The notes: generated by a model not told the origin, from the sequence alone. Shown: positions 53,317 through 62,299, numbered from the stretch's first letter. The stretch: DNA of 64,000 nucleotides from Gammaproteobacteria bacterium (GCA_018823025.1 JAHJJI010000071.1:33141-97140); one strand, 5' to 3'. Program-made: numbers and translations.

Positions 53317-53321
53317 TTTTC

Positions 53322-53400
53322 ACCGCAAAGGACACAAAAGGTGCGCGAGATGATTCTCCTTCTTTTTTCTTCCTTTGCGAACCTTCGCGTCCTTTGCGGT
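53322..53400. repeat. Palindromic intergenic repeat, CCGCAAAG type, inside the gcv operon
   Basis: ACCGCAAAGGAC at 53322-53333 and its exact complement GTCCTTTGCGGT at 53389-53400 bound a 79-bp element between gcvH and gcvPA. Inner sequence also has CTTTGCGAACCTTCGCG. It could fold into a long hairpin in the operon mRNA. Confidence 0.7.
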
Positions 53401-53421
53401 AAATTGTTTTAAAGGTAATTT

Positions 53422-54849
53422 ATGCCCTTCATTTCCCATACCGAAGAAGATATTCAGTCCATGCTAGCCAGCATAGGCGCGGCCTCGATCGAAGATTTGT
53501 TCGACGAAATTCCGGTTGCGCTGCGCGCCGACCAACTCGAATGCGTGCCGCCGGCCCTGAACGAGATGGCCGCTGGCCGCCTGATGCAGGAGCGGGCTGA
53601 ACAGGATGGGCGTTACTTGAATTTCATCGGCGCTGGCGCCTACGAGCACCACATACCGGCGGCTGTGTGGCAGATCGCCACCCGCGGCGAATTCTATTCC
53701 GCCTACACGCCTTACCAGGCTGAGGCGAGCCAGGGCACGCTGCAGCTGCTGTACGAATTCCAGACCATGATGGCCTCATTAACCGGCATGGACATCTCCA
53801 ATGCCAGCCTGTACGACGGCGCTTCCGGCTTGGCCGAAGCGGTGCTGATGGCGGTGCGCGCACACAAGACGGCGCGCCGTGTTCTGGTGCCGACTGCGGT
53901 GCATCCGATCTGGCGCCAGGTGACCGATGCCCTGGTAAAAAATCAGGGTATCGAATTGATTCCCGTCCCCTATGATGCTCGCAGTGGAAGCACCGTGGCC
54001 GAATCGCTGAAAGGCTTCGAAGGCGAGGATTTTGCTGCGCTGGTGATACAGCAGCCGAATTTCTTCGGTGTGCTGGAGGAAGTCGACGAACTGACCGATT
54101 GGGCTCATGCCCAGGGCATGCTGGTGATCGGCGCGGTCAATCCGATCTCCCTCGGCATGCTCAAGGCGCCTGGTCAATGGGGAAGCAAGGGCGCTGACAT
54201 CGCCGTCGGCGAGGGGCAGCCGCTGGGCGCGCCGCTATCGTCGGGCGGTCCCTATTTCGGTTTCCTGTGCTGCAAGCAGGCGCTGGCGCGGCAGATGCCG
54301 GGGCGTATCGTCGGTCGCACGGTGGACATGGACGGCAAGCCCGGCTTCTGCCTGACATTGCAAGCGCGCGAGCAGCATATCCGCCGCGCCAAGGCGACCT
54401 CCAACATCTGCACCAACCAGGGGCTGATGGCCACGGCGGCGACGGTTCATCTCGCACTGCTCGGCCAGGAAGGACTGGAGCGCGTCGCGGCGGCCTGCCA
54501 TGCCAACACCCGGATGCTGGCCGAGCAGGCGTGCCTGGTTGCGGGGGTGGAACGGGTGTTTTCCGGGCTCTTCTTCCACGAGGTGGTGATCACCTTCGAT
54601 CTTCCCGTCGCCGACGTGTTACGCGCCATGGAGGCTCAGGGCATCATGGGCGGCCTGGACTTGACGCCCTGGTATCCGGAGCTGGGCAACGCCCTGCTGG
54701 TTTGCGCCACGGAAACCAAGACCCAGGAAGACATCCGGAAATTTCTGGGAAACCTGGAACGCATCGTTTCCCGACGCAGCTCCGGTCCTGCCTGTACTAG
54801 ACTTAAGCCTGCCGCTGATAATCCGTTCTACCAGAACGGGAACAAATAA
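53422..54849 (+). CDS. gcvPA: Glycine dehydrogenase (decarboxylating) subunit 1
   Basis: The protein has 475 aa, somewhat longer than the usual 440-450. It is the N-terminal half of the P protein as a separate subunit. It shows [60 protein letters not shown] and [20 protein letters not shown]. The PLP-binding Lys is in the partner subunit. The C-terminal 20 residues are probably a species-specific tail. Many proteobacteria have one fused GcvP of about 950 residues, so the split form is notable. The tpx gene follows 51 nt later. Confidence 0.96.
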   Translation: MPFISHTEEDIQSMLASIGAASIEDLFDEIPVALRADQLECVPPALNEMAAGRLMQERAEQDGRYLNFIGAGAYEHHIPAAVWQIATRGEFYSAYTPYQAEASQGTLQLLYEFQTMMASLTGMDISNASLYDGASGLAEAVLMAVRAHKTARRVLVPTAVHPIWRQVTDALVKNQGIELIPVPYDARSGSTVAESLKGFEGEDFAALVIQQPNFFGVLEEVDELTDWAHAQGMLVIGAVNPISLGMLKAPGQWGSKGADIAVGEGQPLGAPLSSGGPYFGFLCCKQALARQMPGRIVGRTVDMDGKPGFCLTLQAREQHIRRAKATSNICTNQGLMATAATVHLALLGQEGLERVAAACHANTRMLAEQACLVAGVERVFSGLFFHEVVITFDLPVADVLRAMEAQGIMGGLDLTPWYPELGNALLVCATETKTQEDIRKFLGNLERIVSRRSSGPACTRLKPAADNPFYQNGNK

Positions 54850-54900
54850 ACGGATTGCTGGCAAATGGTAAGTTTGAAACCCTGAAAAAGGAGCGCGATC

Positions 54901-55404
54901 ATGGTAACTGTAACGCTGGAAGGCAACCCCCTCGAAGTTCTTGGTCATTTCCCGCAGCCGGGAGAATCGGTGCACAGCTTCATGCTGGTGGACAAGAACC
55001 TGAACGATATTTCCCTGAGCCAGTTCGATGGCAAGCGCAAAATCCTGAGTATCGTGCCGAGCATCGATACCCCGGTTTGCGCGACATCGACACGGCAGTT
55101 CAATCGGGAAGCGAGCCAGCTCGATAATGTCGTGGTGCTGGTGATTTCAGCCGACCTGCCGTTTGCCCAGGCGCGCTTCTGCGGCGCGGAAGGGCTGAAC
55201 AACGTGATCATGCTTTCCACCTTGCGCGGGCGCGATTTTTCCAAGGACTATGGCGTGCTGATCAAGACCTATCCGCTTGCCGGCCTTTGTGCACGGGCGG
55301 TGATCGTGCTCGACGAGCACGACCGGGTCATTTATTCGCAGCTGGTGCCGGAAGTGACCGATGAACCTGATTACGATGCGGCGCTGGCCGCAGTCAAAGG
55401 ATAA
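54901..55404 (+). CDS. tpx: Thiol peroxidase (atypical 2-Cys peroxiredoxin)
   Basis: The protein has 167 aa, as E. coli Tpx (168). The peroxidatic Cys is in [20 protein letters not shown] with its T-x3-C setting, and the resolving Cys is in [18 protein letters not shown]. It reduces hydroperoxides with electrons from thioredoxin. It sits between the two halves of the glycine dehydrogenase, with a ribosome site AAAAAGGAGCG. It should be co-transcribed with gcv genes and thus be glycine-induced. Confidence 0.96.
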   Translation: MVTVTLEGNPLEVLGHFPQPGESVHSFMLVDKNLNDISLSQFDGKRKILSIVPSIDTPVCATSTRQFNREASQLDNVVVLVISADLPFAQARFCGAEGLNNVIMLSTLRGRDFSKDYGVLIKTYPLAGLCARAVIVLDEHDRVIYSQLVPEVTDEPDYDAALAAVKG

Positions 55405-55412
55405 TTCATAGC

Positions 55413-56861
55413 ATGTTGATTTTCGAACTGTCCCGTCCGGGACGCAAAAACCTGGCCCAGGCCCCCGCGGCCAAGCCGGAAGCGAACGATATTCCGGCCC
55501 ATTTGCGTCGCGGCGATAAACCGCTGCTGCCTGAAGTTTCCGAGATGGACGCGGTACGTCATTACACCCGGTTGTCGCAGAAGAATTTTTCAATCGATAC
55601 CCACTTCTATCCGCTCGGTTCCTGCACCATGAAATACAACCCGCGCGGCGCCAATCAACATGCCATGTTGCCGCAGTTTCTGGCCCGCCACCCGCTGGCG
55701 TCGGAGGCTACCGGACAGGGCGTGCTGGCTTGTCTGTACGAACTGCAGGAAATGCTCAAGGACGTGACCGGCATGGCCGGGGTTTCGCTCACGCCGATGG
55801 CGGGTGCCCAGGGCGAGTTCGCCGGGGTGGCGATGATCCGTGCCTATCACGTTTCCCGCAATGATGTGGCCCGTACCGAAATGCTGGTGCCGGATGCAGC
55901 GCACGGCACCAATCCGGCCTCGGCTGTGATGTGCGGCTACACCGTCAGGGAAATCCCCACCGACCGCGACGGCAACGTCGACCTGGAAGCGCTCAGGGCA
56001 GCCGTCGGGCCGCAAACTGCGGGACTGATGCTGACCAATCCCTCCACCCTCGGGGTGTTCGAAAAGAATATCCGCGAGATGCAGCAGATCGTCCACCAGG
56101 CTGGTGGCCTGACCTACTACGACGGCGCCAACCTCAACGCCATCCTGGGTCGCGTCAAGCCGGGTGACATGGGATTCGATGTGATCCACGTCAACTTGCA
56201 CAAAACCTTTTCAACCCCGCACGGCGGCGGCGGACCCGGCTCCGGCCCGGTCGGTGTCAGTGAGCGCCTGCTGCCGTTCCTGCCGATACCAATCATCGCC
56301 TTCGAGTCCGGGCGCTACCGCCTGGTGACTGAAAAGGATCTGCCGCAAAGCATCGGCCGCCTTTCCGGCTTCATGGGCAATACCGGGGTCCTGCTGCGCG
56401 CCTATTCCTACGCGCGCATGCTGGGAGCGGAAGGGATGCGCCGCGTAGCGGATTTCGCCACCCTCAACGCCAACTACCTGATGGCGGAACTGAGCAAGGC
56501 CGGCTTCGATATCGCCTTCCCGCAACGTCGCGCCAGCCATGAGTTCATCGTCACCCTGAAAGGCTTGAAGGAGCAAACCGGGGTGAGCGCGATGGATGTG
56601 GCCAAGCGCCTGCTCGACAAAGGCTTCCACGCACCCACCACCTATTTCCCGATGCTGGTGCCGGAATGTTTGCTGATCGAGCCGACCGAAACCGAGTCGA
56701 AGCAGACGCTGGATGCCTTCATCGCGGCATTGAAGGAAATTCTGGACGAGGCCCACGCCAATCCGGAACTGGTCAAGACTGCGCCCCACACCATGCCAGT
56801 GCGGCGTCTCGACGACGTCAAGGCAGCACGCGAGCTGGATCTGGTGTGGAAGAAAGCCTAG
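55413..56861 (+). CDS. gcvPB: Glycine dehydrogenase (decarboxylating) subunit 2
   Basis: The protein has 482 aa, the C-terminal half of the P protein. It decarboxylates glycine with PLP and passes the aminomethyl group to GcvH. Key motifs are [60 protein letters not shown] and the PLP Lys in [20 protein letters not shown]. It follows tpx by 8 nt. It ends the glycine operon; dgkA starts 43 nt later on the same strand. Confidence 0.97.
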   Translation: MLIFELSRPGRKNLAQAPAAKPEANDIPAHLRRGDKPLLPEVSEMDAVRHYTRLSQKNFSIDTHFYPLGSCTMKYNPRGANQHAMLPQFLARHPLASEATGQGVLACLYELQEMLKDVTGMAGVSLTPMAGAQGEFAGVAMIRAYHVSRNDVARTEMLVPDAAHGTNPASAVMCGYTVREIPTDRDGNVDLEALRAAVGPQTAGLMLTNPSTLGVFEKNIREMQQIVHQAGGLTYYDGANLNAILGRVKPGDMGFDVIHVNLHKTFSTPHGGGGPGSGPVGVSERLLPFLPIPIIAFESGRYRLVTEKDLPQSIGRLSGFMGNTGVLLRAYSYARMLGAEGMRRVADFATLNANYLMAELSKAGFDIAFPQRRASHEFIVTLKGLKEQTGVSAMDVAKRLLDKGFHAPTTYFPMLVPECLLIEPTETESKQTLDAFIAALKEILDEAHANPELVKTAPHTMPVRRLDDVKAARELDLVWKKA

Positions 56862-56904
56862 TTTTCATCATTCTGTAACACGCACTTCTTAAACTGGCTT
56901 CAAC

Positions 56905-57273
56905 ATGGAAAGCCCGCACAAAGGAAAGACCGGCCTGAAACGCCTGTGGAACGCCTTCCACTACTCCCTGGCAGGATTCAAGGCAGCCTATCAGAATGAG
57001 GACGCTTTCCGGCAGGAATCCCTGCTGGCGGCGGTTCTGATTCCGCTCGCGCTGTTTCTGCCGGCGGGGGCGATCGGCAAGGCGCTGATGATTGCCAGCG
57101 TACTGCTGGTGCTTATCGTCGAACTGCTCAATTCGGCGGTGGAAGCCACGGTAGACCGCATTTCTCTGGAAAATCACCATCTGGCCAAACGGGCCAAGGA
57201 CATCGGCAGCGCGGCTGTGTTGTTGAGCTTGATTAACCTCGCAGCGGTCTGGTTGCTGGTGCTGTTCGGTTAG
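56905..57273 (+). CDS. dgkA: Diacylglycerol kinase
   Basis: The protein has 122 aa, matching E. coli DgkA (122). Three membrane helices are seen. The conserved parts are GLKRLWNAFHYSLAGFKAAY, NEDAFRQESLLAAVLIPLAL, VLIVELLNSAVEATVDRISL and HHLAKRAKDIGSAAVLLSLI, including the catalytic Glu and Asp. It phosphorylates diacylglycerol to phosphatidic acid for reuse in phospholipids. It opens the lipid gene group at 57-62 kb. Confidence 0.95.
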   Translation: MESPHKGKTGLKRLWNAFHYSLAGFKAAYQNEDAFRQESLLAAVLIPLALFLPAGAIGKALMIASVLLVLIVELLNSAVEATVDRISLENHHLAKRAKDIGSAAVLLSLINLAAVWLLVLFG

Positions 57274-57274
57274 C

Positions 57275-57307
57275 CTGTCACAAAAAATTCAATTCGCTGT
57301 CACAATA
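57275..57307 (+). promoter_or_regulatory. Possible Pho box upstream of the glycosyltransferase gene
   Basis: CTGTCACAAAA at 57275-57285 and CTGTCACAATA at 57297-57307 are spaced by exactly 22 bp, two 11-bp PhoB units. The middle unit (AATTCAATTCG) does not match the consensus, so PhoB binding is less certain than at olsB. It starts 30 nt before the glycosyltransferase ATG. Confidence 0.45.
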
Positions 57308-57336
57308 GTTTCTTCTTGCCGCGTCAAATTGGCGGC

Positions 57337-58599
57337 ATGGAAAAACAGACTCCTTTCATCCCCCTGTATCTGCCGCTCGTTCAGCGTTCGCTACGCGTGG
57401 CGGTGGTCACGGAAACTTATCCACCCGAGATCAACGGCGTTGCGCTGACCATTCAGCACATGGTCGAGGGATTGCGCCGGCGCAATCACCAGATCCAGTT
57501 GATTCGGCCGCGCCAGGGAGCGGGCGATAAGCCTGCCTTCACTGCCAATCTGCAACAGATCTTGCTGCCTGGATTTGCCATCCCGCGCTACCCCAACCTG
57601 CAGCTGGGGCTGCCGGCCGGGTCCGCTCTGCGGCGGCTGTGGCGCGCGAGTCGGCCGGACGTGGTGCACATCGTCACCGAGGGGCCGCTCGGCTGGTCGG
57701 CGCTGAACGAGGCGCGCAAGCTGGATATTCCGGTCACCAGCGATTTTCACACCAATTTCCACAGCTACACCCAGCACTATGGTATCGGCTGGATGCGCAG
57801 GCCGATCGGAGCCTATCTGCGCCATTTGCACAACCGTGCGCTACTGACGATGGTGCCTGATCAGGGCTTGCGCCATGAACTTGAGATGCAGGGCTACCAG
57901 AACCTGGCCATTGTCGGGCGGGGCGTAGACACCGATCTGTTCAATCCTGCGCGCCGCAGCATGGAGTTGCGCCACAGCTGGGGGGTAAGCCGGAACGGTT
58001 TGGTGGTGGTCCATGTCGGCCGCTTGGCGGCAGAAAAAAATCTCGAAGCAGTGGTGGATGCCTTTGATGCAATGAGTGCCAGGCACCCCAGAGCAAAGCT
58101 GGTGTGGGTGGGCGATGGCCCGCAGCGTTCAGTGCTGCAGGTTCGAAATCCGGGCCATATATTTGCCGGCATGCAGACCGGCACCGATTTGGCTGCGCAT
58201 TATGCTTCCGCTGACGTGTTCCTGTTTCCCAGCCTGACTGAAACTTTCGGCAATGTGACGCTGGAGGCAATGGCCAGCGGACTGGCGGTGGTGGCCTACA
58301 ATTATGCCGCAGCGGCAGAGCATATTCATCATGGCGAAAATGGCCTGGTGGCGGAGTTCGACAATCTTTCTCTGTTCTGCGACCAGGCGGCGATTCTGGC
58401 AGGTCGTCCGGAGATGATCTCGCGGCTAGGCGGCAATGCCCGTCAAAGCGCTGATGGTCTGGCGTGGAGAAAAATTTGCGAGCGTTTCGAACAGCTGTTA
58501 CTGGAAATCGTGGACGAAGGAGGGCGGCATGGAAAGCAAGACCGTTTCAACCCTGGGTCAGATTCAAACCTGGGACCTGGCGTTATGTCTCCGCTTTAA
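57337..58599 (+). CDS. GT4-family glycosyltransferase
   Basis: The protein has 420 aa from the ATG at 57337. The GT4 fold has LRVAVVTETYPPEINGVALT at the N-terminus, VHIVTEGPLGWSALNEARKL, TSDFHTNFHSYTQHYGIGWM and VVVHVGRLAAEKNLEAVVDA. The donor site has FLFPSLTETFGNVTLEAMAS. It is close to SqdX/MgtA-like enzymes, which add a sugar to diacylglycerol. Beside dgkA and a PAP2 phosphatase it could make glycolipids in place of phospholipids. The C-terminal 28 residues overlap the next gene and look non-family. Acceptor unknown. Confidence 0.88.
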   Translation: MEKQTPFIPLYLPLVQRSLRVAVVTETYPPEINGVALTIQHMVEGLRRRNHQIQLIRPRQGAGDKPAFTANLQQILLPGFAIPRYPNLQLGLPAGSALRRLWRASRPDVVHIVTEGPLGWSALNEARKLDIPVTSDFHTNFHSYTQHYGIGWMRRPIGAYLRHLHNRALLTMVPDQGLRHELEMQGYQNLAIVGRGVDTDLFNPARRSMELRHSWGVSRNGLVVVHVGRLAAEKNLEAVVDAFDAMSARHPRAKLVWVGDGPQRSVLQVRNPGHIFAGMQTGTDLAAHYASADVFLFPSLTETFGNVTLEAMASGLAVVAYNYAAAAEHIHHGENGLVAEFDNLSLFCDQAAILAGRPEMISRLGGNARQSADGLAWRKICERFEQLLLEIVDEGGRHGKQDRFNPGSDSNLGPGVMSPL

Positions 58600-59065
58600 C
58601 CGGGTTAACCGTCTCAGATCCATCGGTCGGCTGTTCGGTATCATCAGCCGGTTGGGGGATGGAGTGTTCTGGTACGGCCTGATGTTGGCCCTGTTGCTGT
58701 GGGAAAAGGAAATGGCGGTGGTGCCGGTGATACATATGGCCGCTGCCGGTCTGGCCTGCACCCTGTTCTACAAATGGCTCAAGGCTAAAACCCTGCGGCC
58801 ACGTCCCTTCGAGTTCTACCGTGAGATCATTCTCAGCGTGCCGCCGCTCGACAAGTACAGTTTCCCCTCCGGCCACACTTTGCATGCGGTAGCCTTCACG
58901 CTGGTGACGCTGGGCTACTACCCTTCCCTTGCCGTGGTGCTGGTGCCATTCACCCTGCTGGTGGCAACTTCGCGCATGGTGCTCGGTCTCCATTATCCGA
59001 GTGACGTGCTGGCAGGCGCCGCTTTCGGTGCGCTGGTCGGGGGTGTCTCCCTCTGGCTGGTGTGA
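58529..59065 (+). CDS. PAP2-family membrane phosphatase
   Basis: The protein has 178 aa from the ATG at 58529, which has a strong ribosome site (GAAGGAGGGCGGC). This start lies 71 nt inside the glycosyltransferase gene. Five membrane helices carry the three acid-phosphatase motifs: KAKTLRPRPFE, SFPSGHTLHAVAF and SRMVLGLHYPSDVLAG, with catalytic His at both. It probably removes phosphate from a membrane lipid (phosphatidic acid or undecaprenyl-PP). With the preceding glycosyltransferase it could supply diacylglycerol. That link is inferred. Confidence 0.92.
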   Translation: MESKTVSTLGQIQTWDLALCLRFNRVNRLRSIGRLFGIISRLGDGVFWYGLMLALLLWEKEMAVVPVIHMAAAGLACTLFYKWLKAKTLRPRPFEFYREIILSVPPLDKYSFPSGHTLHAVAFTLVTLGYYPSLAVVLVPFTLLVATSRMVLGLHYPSDVLAGAAFGALVGGVSLWLV

Positions 59066-59159
59066 GCCAACAGTCACAGTCGGTTATGCTCCGGGAAGTC
59101 AGGTCCGCTACAGGGGGTAAACTGTTATAATCTGCCGGAATTCATTTTCGGAGTAACCC

Positions 59160-60098
59160 ATGCGCACATTGATTTGCGGCTCTCTCGCCTACGACACCAT
59201 CATGGTGTTTCACGACCACTTCAAGAACCACATCCTGCCAGAGCAGATCCACATTCTCAACGTCGCCTTCCTGGTGCCGGACATGCGGCGAGAGTACGGC
59301 GGTTGCGCCGGCAATATCGCCTACAATCTGGAGATGATCGGCGGCGAGCCGCAGATCATGGCGACCGTGGGCGACGATTTTCAGCCCTATGCGAAGCGAC
59401 TTGAGAAGCTCGGTCTGGCGCAGGCGCATGTGCGTAGCGTACCCGAAACTTTCACGGCTCAGGCCTTCATCACCACCGATCTGGCAGACAATCAGATCAC
59501 CGCTTTTCACCCCGGCGCCATGAACTATTCCCATCACAATCATATTGGCGATGCGAAGAATGTCGGCCTGGGCATCGTCGCGCCGGACGGCCGGGAAGGC
59601 ATGCTGCAGCATGCCCGGGAATTCCACGAAGCGGGAATTCCTTTCGTGTTCGATCCCGGTCAGGGCCTGCCGATGTTCGGCGGCGAGGAATTGCTGAATT
59701 TCGTCGAGCTGGCGGATTATGTCGCTCTCAATGATTACGAGGCACAGCTGTTGCAGGAGCGCACCGGACAGAAAATCGAGCAGCTGGCGAAACTTGTCAA
59801 GGCCCTGATTGTCACAAGGGGTGGACAGGGGTCGGAGATTTATGCCGATGGTCAACGTCACGAAATCCCTTGCGTTAAAGCACAGGAGGTAATTGATCCC
59901 ACCGGTTGCGGCGATGCCTACCGGGCCGGCTTGTTGTACGGGATTGCTCGCGGCATGGACTGGCAGATCACCGGGCGGCTGGCTTCGCTGCTGGGCTCGG
60001 TCAAGATCGCCAGCCGTGGCGGGCAGAATCACACGCTAGCGCGCGAAGAACTGCACTCGCGTTTTAAGGAACACTTCGGAATCAACCTTGAGGATTAA
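59160..60098 (+). CDS. PfkB-family sugar/nucleoside kinase
   Basis: The protein has 312 aa. The PfkB family signature is clear: YGGCAGNIAYNLEMIGGEPQ near residue 45, and near the C-terminus VIDPTGCGDAYRAGLLYGIA with the catalytic Asp in GCGDAYR. The type is close to adenosine kinase-like members found in bacteria (LICGSLAYDTIMVFHDHFKN). The substrate could be adenosine or a sugar. A TATAAT lies at 59126-59131, so it probably has its own promoter. It is 3 nt from the lipoprotein gene. Confidence 0.9.
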   Translation: MRTLICGSLAYDTIMVFHDHFKNHILPEQIHILNVAFLVPDMRREYGGCAGNIAYNLEMIGGEPQIMATVGDDFQPYAKRLEKLGLAQAHVRSVPETFTAQAFITTDLADNQITAFHPGAMNYSHHNHIGDAKNVGLGIVAPDGREGMLQHAREFHEAGIPFVFDPGQGLPMFGGEELLNFVELADYVALNDYEAQLLQERTGQKIEQLAKLVKALIVTRGGQGSEIYADGQRHEIPCVKAQEVIDPTGCGDAYRAGLLYGIARGMDWQITGRLASLLGSVKIASRGGQNHTLAREELHSRFKEHFGINLED

Positions 60099-60101
60099 AC
60101 G

Positions 60102-60563
60102 ATGAATATCGGACTGGTGAAATTGATGGCGGTTGCCGCGATATCGGTTGCTGTGCTCGGCGGCTGCGCATCGAGCATGTCGGGCAGTGCTTATAGCCGC
60201 GGTCAGTCACGTCAGGTGCAGGAAGTTAAAATGGGCGTGGTGGAAAGCGTGCGTCAAGTCAAGATCGAGGGCACCCAAAGCCCGGTCGGAACCGGCGCGG
60301 GTGCGGTAATTGGCGGCATTGCCGGCAGCAATGTCGGCGGGGGCAAGGGCAGTACCGTGGCCACGATACTCGGCGCCGTGGCCGGTGGCGTGGCCGGCTC
60401 CATGATCGAAGAGGGCGTGATGAGCAAGGCTGGTCTGGAAATCACCGTCAAGCTGGACAACGGTCACATGATCGCCGTCACCCAGGAAGCCGACGAACAG
60501 TTCAGGGTCGGTGAGCGGGTACGGATATTGTCTGGCGGTGGTGTTACACGCGTTACTCATTGA
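60102..60563 (+). CDS. Glycine-zipper 2TM lipoprotein (SlyB/Pcp-like)
   Basis: The protein has 153 aa. A lipobox, VLGGCASS, ends its signal peptide. The glycine zipper is GTGAGAVIGGIAGSNVGGGK and ILGAVAGGVAGSMIEEGVMS. A C-terminal beta domain follows (ITVKLDNGHMIAVTQEADEQ; FRVGERVRILSGGG). SlyB/Pcp lipoproteins support outer-membrane integrity. It starts 3 nt after the kinase gene, so the two may be co-transcribed, though no functional link is obvious. Confidence 0.93.
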   Translation: MNIGLVKLMAVAAISVAVLGGCASSMSGSAYSRGQSRQVQEVKMGVVESVRQVKIEGTQSPVGTGAGAVIGGIAGSNVGGGKGSTVATILGAVAGGVAGSMIEEGVMSKAGLEITVKLDNGHMIAVTQEADEQFRVGERVRILSGGGVTRVTH

Positions 60564-60574
60564 TGTTCCAGTAT

Positions 60575-60602
60575 GGTAGGCCGGGCTGAAGCTCGGCCTA
60601 CC
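60575..60602 (+). terminator. Stem-loop after the lipoprotein gene
   Basis: GGTAGGCCGGGC (60575-60586) pairs with GCTCGGCCTACC (60591-60602), 11 of 12 pairs plus one G-T, with a TGAA loop. No T-run follows, so it may act as a processing or attenuation element, or be a dispersed repeat, and not a classic terminator. Confidence 0.45.
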
Positions 60603-60642
60603 GCTTCATGCTTCATCATGACGGGCTATTAACTACTAAGGC

Positions 60643-60686
60643 CTGTCATATAAATGTCATTCTGCCGACATTCTGCCGTAACACGC
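60643..60686 (+). promoter_or_regulatory. Pho box upstream of olsB
   Basis: Four 11-bp units lie in phase: CTGTCATATAA, ATGTCATTCTG, CCGACATTCTG and CCGTAACACGC. The first two match the PhoB consensus (CTGTCAT then four AT-rich bases) closely. A TATTGT at 60693-60698 stands about where the -10 of a PhoB-activated promoter should be. The olsB ATG follows 44 nt after the box. Confidence 0.8.
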
Positions 60687-60729
60687 TTCGCGTATTGTTC
60701 CTCCATCCATCAACGGACAGGAGGAGAAA

Positions 60730-61497
60730 ATGCAATTACAACAGGCGAAAACGCCGGACAGCGCGGTATCAAAGAAGCTTTTTGTCTCTTACGCACAGTC
60801 AGCTGACGAGGTAAAACAGGCGCAACGCCTGCGTTACCGGGTGTTTGCAGACGAAATGGGCGCACGTCTGTCGGGGAGTGAGGCCGGGCTGGACCAGGAT
60901 ATTTATGATCCGTTCTGCGAGCATCTCCTGGTGCGCGACGGCGATACCGGTGAAGTGGTCGGCACCTATCGCATACTCCCGCCGGATCGGGCAAAGAAAA
61001 TTGGCGGGCTCTACTCGGCCAGCGAGTTTGATCTTACGCGCCTGCTGCATCTTTCCCCCAGCATGGTGGAGGTGGGGCGTTCCTGCGTACATCCCGATTA
61101 CCGCAACGGCGCAACCATCAGCCTGCTTTGGTCGGGGTTGGCGAAGTACATGCTTAACCACGGCTATGAATACCTGATGGGTTGTGCCAGTGTCAGCATG
61201 GCCGATGGTGGACACGGTGCCGCCAGCCTTTATAATAACCTCAGAGTCGATAACATGAGCCCCATCGAGTGGCGTGTTTTTCCGCGTTGCGCGCTGCCCC
61301 TGGACAAGCTTACTCGCGAGTCTTCCGTGACTGCCCCTCTGCCTCCGCTGCTCAAGGGGTACTTGCAGGCAGGCGCTTACATTTGCGGCGATCCCGCTTG
61401 GGATCCCGATTTCAATACTGCGGACTTTCTGGTGCTGTTGCCCATGTCCAAGGTGAACAGGCGATATGCACGACACTTCCTGGGAGCGGCCGCTTAA
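60730..61497 (+). CDS. olsB: Ornithine N-acyltransferase (OlsB-like)
   Basis: The protein has 255 aa, with GGAGGAG as ribosome site. It is a GNAT-fold acyltransferase of the OlsB/hemolysin-like type: QRLRYRVFADEMGARLSGSE, LDQDIYDPFCEHLLVRD, VVGTYRILPPDRAKKIGGLY and MVEVGRSCVHPDYRNGATIS. It moves a 3-hydroxy acyl chain from ACP to the alpha-amino group of ornithine, giving lyso-ornithine lipid. The next gene, a PlsC/OlsA-like acyltransferase, overlaps by 32 nt and would add the second chain. The Pho box upstream suggests phosphate-starvation control. Confidence 0.9.
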   Translation: MQLQQAKTPDSAVSKKLFVSYAQSADEVKQAQRLRYRVFADEMGARLSGSEAGLDQDIYDPFCEHLLVRDGDTGEVVGTYRILPPDRAKKIGGLYSASEFDLTRLLHLSPSMVEVGRSCVHPDYRNGATISLLWSGLAKYMLNHGYEYLMGCASVSMADGGHGAASLYNNLRVDNMSPIEWRVFPRCALPLDKLTRESSVTAPLPPLLKGYLQAGAYICGDPAWDPDFNTADFLVLLPMSKVNRRYARHFLGAAA

Positions 61498-62299
61498 TCG
61501 GAGCAACGGTTTTCTGATCCGCAACTGGCGGCTGGCCCGGCTCGTCCTTCATCTGCTGGTGGGGGTGGTCAAGGCGGCGCTGTTGCTTCCCCTGGTTGGC
61601 AGGGCTCGGCGCACAGAGCTGATCCGCCGCTGGTCGGTACGCGTACTCTCCATTCTCAATGTCAGGCTCAGCGTCAGCGGCAAGGCGCCGGACATTTCGG
61701 CGGCAGGCGTGATGTTCGTCGCCAACCACATTTCATGGCTGGATATTTACCTGCTGGATGCGGTCTGCCCGGTGCGTTTCGTTTCCAAGGCCGAGGTGCG
61801 CGCCTGGCCGGTGATCGGCTGGCTGGCGGTAAAGATTGGAACCCTGTTCATCGAAAGAACGCGGCGCCATGACACGGCGCGTGCCGGTCGGGAAGTGGTC
61901 GATGCCCTCATGCAGGGGGATTGCGTGGCGGTGTTTCCCGAAGGTACTACCAGCAACGGCACTTTGCTGCGGCCATTCCATGCCTCTCTGCTGCAATCGG
62001 CAATCAACAGCGGAGCTCCGCTCTGGCCGGTGGCGATCCGCTACGTGCATCGCGACGGTACGGCAAATTTATCTCCGGCCTATGTGGACGACATGAGCTT
62101 TGCCGACTCCCTGTTCAGAATATTGAATGAACCGGAACTGGTGGCGGAGATTACCTATCTTGATCTGTTGCCGGTTCAGGGGCGTAGCCGGCGCGAACTC
62201 GCCGCACTGGCGGAGCAGGCTATTGCCAATGCGTTGAACTTGTCAGCGCCTTGCAGGAAATCTGATAAACCTGCCGATCCTCCAGCCGTACTGCCGTAA
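61466..62299 (+). CDS. olsA: Lysophospholipid/lyso-ornithine-lipid acyltransferase (PlsC/OlsA-like)
   Basis: The protein has 277 aa. A membrane segment (LVLHLLVGVVKAALLLPLVG) is followed by the acyltransferase motifs: ANHISWLDIYLLDA (H-x4-D), KIGTLFIERTRRHDTA and AVFPEGTTSNG (EGT). It overlaps olsB by 32 nt and is read with it, so O-acylation of lyso-ornithine lipid is the likely job. A plain PlsC role in phosphatidic acid synthesis is the alternative. Its end overlaps the convergent apaH by 80 nt. Confidence 0.88.
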   Translation: MHDTSWERPLNRSNGFLIRNWRLARLVLHLLVGVVKAALLLPLVGRARRTELIRRWSVRVLSILNVRLSVSGKAPDISAAGVMFVANHISWLDIYLLDAVCPVRFVSKAEVRAWPVIGWLAVKIGTLFIERTRRHDTARAGREVVDALMQGDCVAVFPEGTTSNGTLLRPFHASLLQSAINSGAPLWPVAIRYVHRDGTANLSPAYVDDMSFADSLFRILNEPELVAEITYLDLLPVQGRSRRELAALAEQAIANALNLSAPCRKSDKPADPPAVLP

